From positions 1 to 15,762 of the forward strand of contig VBMM01000036.1 in the NCBI GenBank assembly GCA_005878415.1: a DNA stretch of 15,762 bases, given 5' to 3'. Source of the stretch: Methanobacteriota archaeon. Its GTDB lineage: Archaea; Thermoplasmatota; Thermoplasmata; RBG-16-68-12. Below, one piece after another: positions 12,037-15,762 of this stretch. The notes beneath the pieces are model-generated. The model was given only the letters and a program-made list of their open reading frames with translations. It was not told where the DNA came from and made no database searches. The number at the start of each line of letters is the position of its first letter. Position 1 is the first letter of the stretch. The position numbers and the translations under genes are program-made.

Positions 12037-13887
12037 CTAGTCCTCCCGCGACCCGCCGTCCGCGGCCGCGGGCGCTTTCGCCCGCGCTTCAGCGAGACTC
12101 GAGCGGTAACTCTGGAACAGCCGGATCGCCATCGACAGGCCCGCGATGAACAGGATCACGCCGACGAGGACGAACACCGCGTTAATCCCGAGGGCGACGA
12201 AGGCATAGTCCTTCACGTTGATCGGAGGACGGACATTCCTCAGGATCCAGACGGAAGGGTCCGCGTTCGTGCCGGACGGGTACGGGACGTTCCCGAGATA
12301 CTGCACGACGGAATTGCCGAAGGTGTAGATTTGCCAGAGCAGGGCGGCGAGCGTCGTGACGATCATGAACGCTCCCGGGACGAGGGAGTACCTCGTCGGA
12401 GCGCGTGTCCTCGCGAGGTGAATCGTGATCAGCATGATGGCGAGGCCCGCGAGGAGCTGATTCGCGCCGCCGAAGTACAGCCAGAGCGCCCACCAGCTCC
12501 CGGAGACCGCGAATCCCCAAGGAACCGCGAGGCCGACGACGGTCGACACGTGCTTGTTTGAAAGCGCATGGAACCGCCCCTCAGCCCACGTTTCCCCCGC
12601 CACCAAGCGGAAGAAGCGCGTGACGAGCGCTTGAACGGTGAGCGCATAGATGATCAGCACGAGCCCGAAGAACGTCGTCAGGACCGGCGCCGTCAGATTC
12701 CCGAGGAACGGGGAAGTCAGGACGACCGCTCCCGCCACCCATGCAGCAACGTTCGTCCGGCCCGCGAAGAACGACGGCACGAGGACCATGTATGCGATCA
12801 GCGAGGCGAGGGCAAGGAGCCCCTCGGAGAACATCGCCCCTCCGCCGACGGGAAGCGCATCCGTCTCGATGTCGAGCTGCTTCGACGATGACGAGCTGCT
12901 CACGAGGCTGTGCCAACCGGAGATCGCCCCGCACGCAATGGCGACGAACAGGATGGGCCAAATCGGTCCGAGGATCCCTTGAGGATCGGTCAAGAAGGGT
13001 CCCGCGGGCATCTGGACGTTGATCGGTGCCGGGGGCCCGATCACGAACGACCCGATCTGGATCGGCCAGAACGGCGTCAGGAGCGCGCCCACCAGGATGA
13101 GGATGATCGCCGCATACGCGGGGTAGAACGCTAGGTAGTTGGTCGGTTGGATGAACGTCGGCGTGGGCAGGACGGCGGCCGCATACAGGATGATGGCGCA
13201 GATGAACGCCCACACCGGGACATTCCAGACCCCCCATGGCAAGGAGACCGGGAATGCAACCCCCAGATAGATGCTCACGACGACGAGGGCCAGGCCGATG
13301 CCGGTGACCGCAAAGACGTTCACCTTGAAGCGGTACAAGAGCTGCCCGCACAGCACGCCTGCGAGGATGATCCCGATCGTCGCGACGAACGTCCCGGGGA
13401 ATGCGTTCCAGAAAGAGGCGATCAAGGCGATGAACGCCGCCGAGATGATGATGAGATAGAACAGCACGAACGCGAGGAGGTTCGTGCGTCCGCGGGCCCC
13501 TGTGAACTCGTACGTGATCGGCCCGAACGAGCGGCCCTCCTTCCGCACGGAGAGCATCATCGAGCCGTAGTCCTGCAGCCAGCCGATGAAGAAGTTCCCA
13601 GCGATAATCCATATCAGCGCAGGGAGCCATCCGAACGTGATCCCGATGAACGGCCCGAGGATCGGGCCGAGCGCCGCGACGCTCTTGAACTGATAGCCCC
13701 AGAGGACGTAGCGACTCGTGGGGAAGTACTCCACGCCGTCCATGTACATGTGCGCGGGCGTGGTCTTCTTCGCATCGGAGCGCCAGACGTTCCGGTCGAT
13801 CCATTTCGCGTATCCCCAGTAGGCGATCCCATAGAGCACGATCGTCGCGACGACCCACAAGAACGGTGTTGCCAGAAAGTCTACCAC
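12037..13887 (-). CDS. cstA: CstA-family carbon starvation / peptide-pyruvate transporter
   Basis: This 616-residue polytopic membrane protein has many hydrophobic helices. CstA-family proteins import peptides or pyruvate under carbon limitation. Family landmarks are present: PAHMYMDGVEYFPTS (residues 44-58), GYQFKSVAALGPILGPFIG, IAGNFFIGWLQDYGSMMLSV with REGRSFG, and CGAISGWHSLVSSSSSSKQL with GGGAMFSEG further on. The length fits shorter CstA forms (E. coli CstA is about 700). The C-terminal tail is charged and Ala-rich. The GTG at 13887 has a clear Shine-Dalgarno, GGGAGG at 13895-13900, 7 bases upstream, unlike the leaderless genes around it. A TATA-like box lies at 13953-13960. Family membership is firm; the substrate here is not known. 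Confidence 0.93.
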   Translation of the reverse strand: MVDFLATPFLWVVATIVLYGIAYWGYAKWIDRNVWRSDAKKTTPAHMYMDGVEYFPTSRYVLWGYQFKSVAALGPILGPFIGITFGWLPALIWIIAGNFFIGWLQDYGSMMLSVRKEGRSFGPITYEFTGARGRTNLLAFVLFYLIIISAAFIALIASFWNAFPGTFVATIGIILAGVLCGQLLYRFKVNVFAVTGIGLALVVVSIYLGVAFPVSLPWGVWNVPVWAFICAIILYAAAVLPTPTFIQPTNYLAFYPAYAAIILILVGALLTPFWPIQIGSFVIGPPAPINVQMPAGPFLTDPQGILGPIWPILFVAIACGAISGWHSLVSSSSSSKQLDIETDALPVGGGAMFSEGLLALASLIAYMVLVPSFFAGRTNVAAWVAGAVVLTSPFLGNLTAPVLTTFFGLVLIIYALTVQALVTRFFRLVAGETWAEGRFHALSNKHVSTVVGLAVPWGFAVSGSWWALWLYFGGANQLLAGLAIMLITIHLARTRAPTRYSLVPGAFMIVTTLAALLWQIYTFGNSVVQYLGNVPYPSGTNADPSVWILRNVRPPINVKDYAFVALGINAVFVLVGVILFIAGLSMAIRLFQSYRSSLAEARAKAPAAADGGSRED

Positions 13888-13952
13888 TCGCCCGCCTCCC
13901 GAGTTACCCCGGCCCCGTGCGAAGGGCCGCCACGGGTATGCGTGTCAGGCCG

Positions 13953-13960
13953 CTTAAAAG
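13953..13960 (-). promoter_or_regulatory. TATA-like box for cstA
   Basis: The minus strand reads CTTTTAAG, about 66-73 bases before the GTG. This gives a leader of roughly 40 bases that carries the Shine-Dalgarno GGGAGG at 13895-13900. Confidence 0.55.
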
Positions 13961-14041
13961 TCACGCTTGCCGGCCGGTGTGGGAGGGTGCGCGGGGCGGC
14001 TCCGGAAGGCACATAGCGCGGTTCGCCTATCTGATAGCGAG

Positions 14042-14431
14042 ATGTCGCGACCGCCGCGGATTCAGCTCCTCGGCCTCCTGCCGGCGATGCTCAAACCCTG
14101 CGGACCTGCGTGCGCCCAACCTTTCACGAACCGCACGGTCGACGCATTGCGAGAGGAGGAGATCCGCGAGACCCCGCCATTCATGATCGAGAACGCGGAG
14201 CGGGCGCACGAGCTCGCAGAGGTCCTGTTCCGAGATTTCGGGAATCGGATTCGGATCGAGGTCGTCGGAATCGATTCGCCGCGCGGCGTGTGGCTCGGCC
14301 TGCGCCACCGTGTCGGGGGTGGCTTCGCGGTCATCGTAGACGGTCGCGACGTGTTCCGGGACCCGAAAGACTACACATCGCTGAAGCGCGCGGTATCGAA
14401 CGCCCTCGAGTTGCGGCCGGCGTCGGCGTAA
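14042..14431 (+). CDS. Small conserved-looking protein with N-terminal CGPAC motif, unknown function
   Basis: This protein has 129 residues from the ATG at 14042. It begins MSRPPRIQLLGLLPAMLKPC, followed by GPACAQPF, giving a C-x3-C pair near residue 20. A helix with ENAERAHELAEVLFRDFGNR follows, then strands RIEVVGIDSPRGVWLGLRHR and GGFAVIVDGRDVFRDP, and a final helix TSLKRAVSNAL. The alternation looks like a small thioredoxin-like or ferredoxin-like alpha/beta fold, and C-x3-C could be redox-active or metal-binding; neither is proven. A longer frame from 13967 adds unconvincing residues. The promoter is unclear; ACATAGCG at 14011-14018 is a weak candidate. It is divergent from cstA and convergent with the BASS-like gene, with 6 bases between stops. 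Confidence 0.7.
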   Translation: MSRPPRIQLLGLLPAMLKPCGPACAQPFTNRTVDALREEEIRETPPFMIENAERAHELAEVLFRDFGNRIRIEVVGIDSPRGVWLGLRHRVGGGFAVIVDGRDVFRDPKDYTSLKRAVSNALELRPASA

Positions 14432-14437
14432 CGACGG

Positions 14438-15343
14438 CTACACGGGTGCGGGTCCAGGTGGATCCGATGCTCGGAAGAGGAGCGGCAGCGCCGCGAGCCA
14501 GAGGATCTCGAAGACCAGCGACACAATCGAGGGAAGCGTCGCGGTCGGCCCGAACACGGCGAACGCGAGGACGACGGTCAGCCCAAGGTTCTTGAACGAT
14601 GCGAATGCGGTGAGCGAGAGACGCGTCTCCCTCGATGTCCCGACGGCACGGGACACGAGCAGCACTAGGCCGCCGACGCCGAACGTCCGGAGGAGGGCAA
14701 GGAGCGAGAGGATGCCGAGGACGTCCGGTCGCGCGAGGAGAGGGCCCCGCGTGGAGCCCGCGATCGCCGTCACGAGGAAGAAAAACGATACGCTGACGAC
14801 GGTCGATCGACTCTCCCGGCCTCGCGGCCACTGGGCGATCCCGCGGGAAGCGACGAGCGGGAGGCCGACCAGGAGAACGGTTTGAAGCACGAGCTCGGAG
14901 ATAGGCACGGCCTGCGTCGTGAAGGCGACGGTGACGAGCGGCACGAGCACGAGGCCGAGGAGGTAGAGGATCGCGAGGGAGACGAGCGCGCGGCGCGTGT
15001 CGCCCTTGAGGTAGGCGGTGATCGGCACGACCGCGACCGCCGGCGGAACGGCGGCCATGAGCACCCACCCGTCCCGGATCGCCGCCTCCTCGCTCGCGTA
15101 CGCGAACGCGAGGATCACGCCGCTCAGCAGGACGTAGGTCATGGCGAACGAGACGAGGAAGCCGCGGAGTTCGGCGCGTGGCGAGATCCCTTCCAGGGTG
15201 ATCTCGGACAGGGAGAACATCATCCCGACGGCCAGGGCGAGCTGGGAAATCTCTTTGGAATACGCGGGGAAGCCGCCCGTCGCGAATCCGACGACGAGGC
15301 CCGAGGCGACCATCGTCGGGAAGCTGCGCCAGGGCCGGAACAC
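14438..15343 (-). CDS. SBF/BASS-like (bile acid:sodium symporter family) transporter
   Basis: This 301-residue protein has about nine to ten hydrophobic helices. The N-terminal MMFSLSEITLEGI, the middle AAVPPAVAVVPITAYLKGD and the C-terminal AFASFKNLGLTVVLAFAVFG followed by LPSIVSLVFEILWLAALP resemble SBF-like transporters. These move organic anions or small acids with sodium through a two-domain elevator-type fold with crossed broken helices. The Asn in SFKNLGL matches a conserved polar position. The length fits the family. The GTG at 15343 is chosen because CCAAGCTTTTCAAC lies 23-35 bases upstream as a promoter and no Shine-Dalgarno is seen. It lies 45 bases after the EamA gene on the same strand. 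The substrate is unknown, and the family call is by motif memory only. Confidence 0.68.
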   Translation of the reverse strand: MFRPWRSFPTMVASGLVVGFATGGFPAYSKEISQLALAVGMMFSLSEITLEGISPRAELRGFLVSFAMTYVLLSGVILAFAYASEEAAIRDGWVLMAAVPPAVAVVPITAYLKGDTRRALVSLAILYLLGLVLVPLVTVAFTTQAVPISELVLQTVLLVGLPLVASRGIAQWPRGRESRSTVVSVSFFFLVTAIAGSTRGPLLARPDVLGILSLLALLRTFGVGGLVLLVSRAVGTSRETRLSLTAFASFKNLGLTVVLAFAVFGPTATLPSIVSLVFEILWLAALPLLFRASDPPGPAPV

Positions 15344-15364
15344 GCGGAGGCGAGACGGACCCGC

Positions 15365-15378
15365 GTTGAAAAGCTTGG
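15365..15378 (-). promoter_or_regulatory. TATA-like box for the SBF-like transporter gene
   Basis: The minus strand reads CCAAGCTTTTCAAC between the EamA stop and the GTG at 15343, at about -23 to -35 from the start codon. It suggests a separate leaderless transcript rather than simple read-through. Confidence 0.45.
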
Positions 15379-15388
15379 CGCTGCAGGC

Positions 15389-15762
15389 TCACAACGCCGC
15401 GAGGACGGCGCCGAGCATCGCGAGTCCGACGGCGAACTTCTGCGGGAGCGTCATTCGCTCGTCCATCCACAACCGCCGCACGAGGATCGCGACCATCGGG
15501 TACGCGGTCGTGAGCGGCACGACGACGGCGAGAGGACCGAGCCCGATGGCGAGGAAGATCGTGATCCCCGCGATCCCGAACAGCAGGAGCGACGGCAGCG
15601 CCTCCCGCACCCCGGTCCGATCCCACGCCTGCCGGCGGTCGAATCCCTTTCGTGCGATGATGAGATAGATCGGCGTCGAGACGAGCACGTACACGCCCGC
15701 GTTGCCCGCGAATCCGAGCGCCTCGATCGACAGCTTCTCCAGGATCCCCCAGGCGCCCCAGG
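15389..15762 (-). CDS. EamA/DMT-superfamily transporter, 5' truncated by window edge
   Basis: The frame is open from the window end to the TGA at 15389-15391, about 124 residues. The first visible residues, WGAWGILEKLSIEALG, match the start of the first helix of an EamA-type drug/metabolite transporter, so few residues are likely missing. The segment GPLAVVVPLTTAYPMVAILV, then WMDERMTLPQKFAVGLAMLG and AVLAAL, is the classic end of one EamA repeat. Only one repeat of four to five helices is present, so this is a single-domain, about 130-140-residue form of the kind that works as a dimer, not the usual ten-helix fusion. The substrate is unknown. It is followed by the SBF-like gene after 45 bases. 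Confidence 0.85.
   Translation of the reverse strand, partial: WGAWGILEKLSIEALGFAGNAGVYVLVSTPIYLIIARKGFDRRQAWDRTGVREALPSLLLFGIAGITIFLAIGLGPLAVVVPLTTAYPMVAILVRRLWMDERMTLPQKFAVGLAMLGAVLAAL

Noticed and set aside
14331..15626. Minus-strand open frame of 431 residues spanning the SBF-like and EamA genes
   Set aside because: Arg/Pro/Asp-rich translation without domains; the neighbouring frames give clear membrane proteins.
1..15762. CRISPR array, insertion sequence or prophage
   Set aside because: No regularly spaced repeats, transposase-like proteins, terminal inverted repeats or phage structural genes were seen on either strand.

Overview
The window is about 15.8 kb of GC-rich DNA with archaeal character. 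Many starts are GTG or TTG. TATA-like boxes lie about 25-35 bases before start codons, often with no Shine-Dalgarno, which suggests leaderless mRNAs. The one tRNA has no encoded CCA, and two genes encode ArsA/Get3-like ATPases. I infer a high-GC member of the Thermoplasmatota or a related euryarchaeal lineage, probably a metagenome-assembled genome. The genes point to heterotrophy: acyl-CoA dehydrogenase, an SCP2-like remnant, a CstA-type transporter and sugar nucleotide metabolism. No CRISPR array, IS element, phage module or rRNA was seen.

Layout. Positions 2-718 hold the 3' part of galT (+). It converges on a minus-strand VOC-family gene and SnoaL-like gene (750-1636). tRNA-Leu(CAA) lies at 1832-1916 (-). 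A broken SCP2-type gene follows at 2030-2348 (+). A three-gene minus-strand operon (2311-4737) encodes a membrane protein with a duplicated His motif, an NAD(P)-binding SDR protein coupled to it by a GTGA overlap, and a four-TM protein. Divergent from it is an acyl-CoA dehydrogenase (4863-6017, +). This converges on an HTH regulator (6014-6631, -) with an AT-rich promoter carrying a direct repeat. After a 550-base region with at most one small doubtful gene come a six-TM protein with duplicated halves (7186-7782, +) and a membrane-anchored protein with two RanBP2-type zinc fingers (7863-8279, +).

Positions 8161-11983 hold the most interesting locus. A compact minus-strand operon encodes a 99-residue helical protein, ArsA-like ATPase A (intact switch motifs), ArsA-like ATPase B (natural Asp-to-Asn in switch I and a degenerate switch II) and a 162-residue unknown protein. 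Junctions are 8 bases, 9 bases and a 4-base ATGA overlap. A paralogue of the 99-residue protein is encoded separately at 8161-8430, divergent from a single-TM protein gene (8522-9157) whose stop codon interlocks with the operon's last stop codon. I infer a membrane-protein targeting or energised assembly system built on an asymmetric ATPase pair. This is not proven.

The right end has a CstA-family transporter (12037-13887, -), a small Cys-containing unknown (14042-14431, +), an SBF/BASS-like transporter (14438-15343, -) and the 3' part of an EamA/DMT transporter (15389 to the window end, -).
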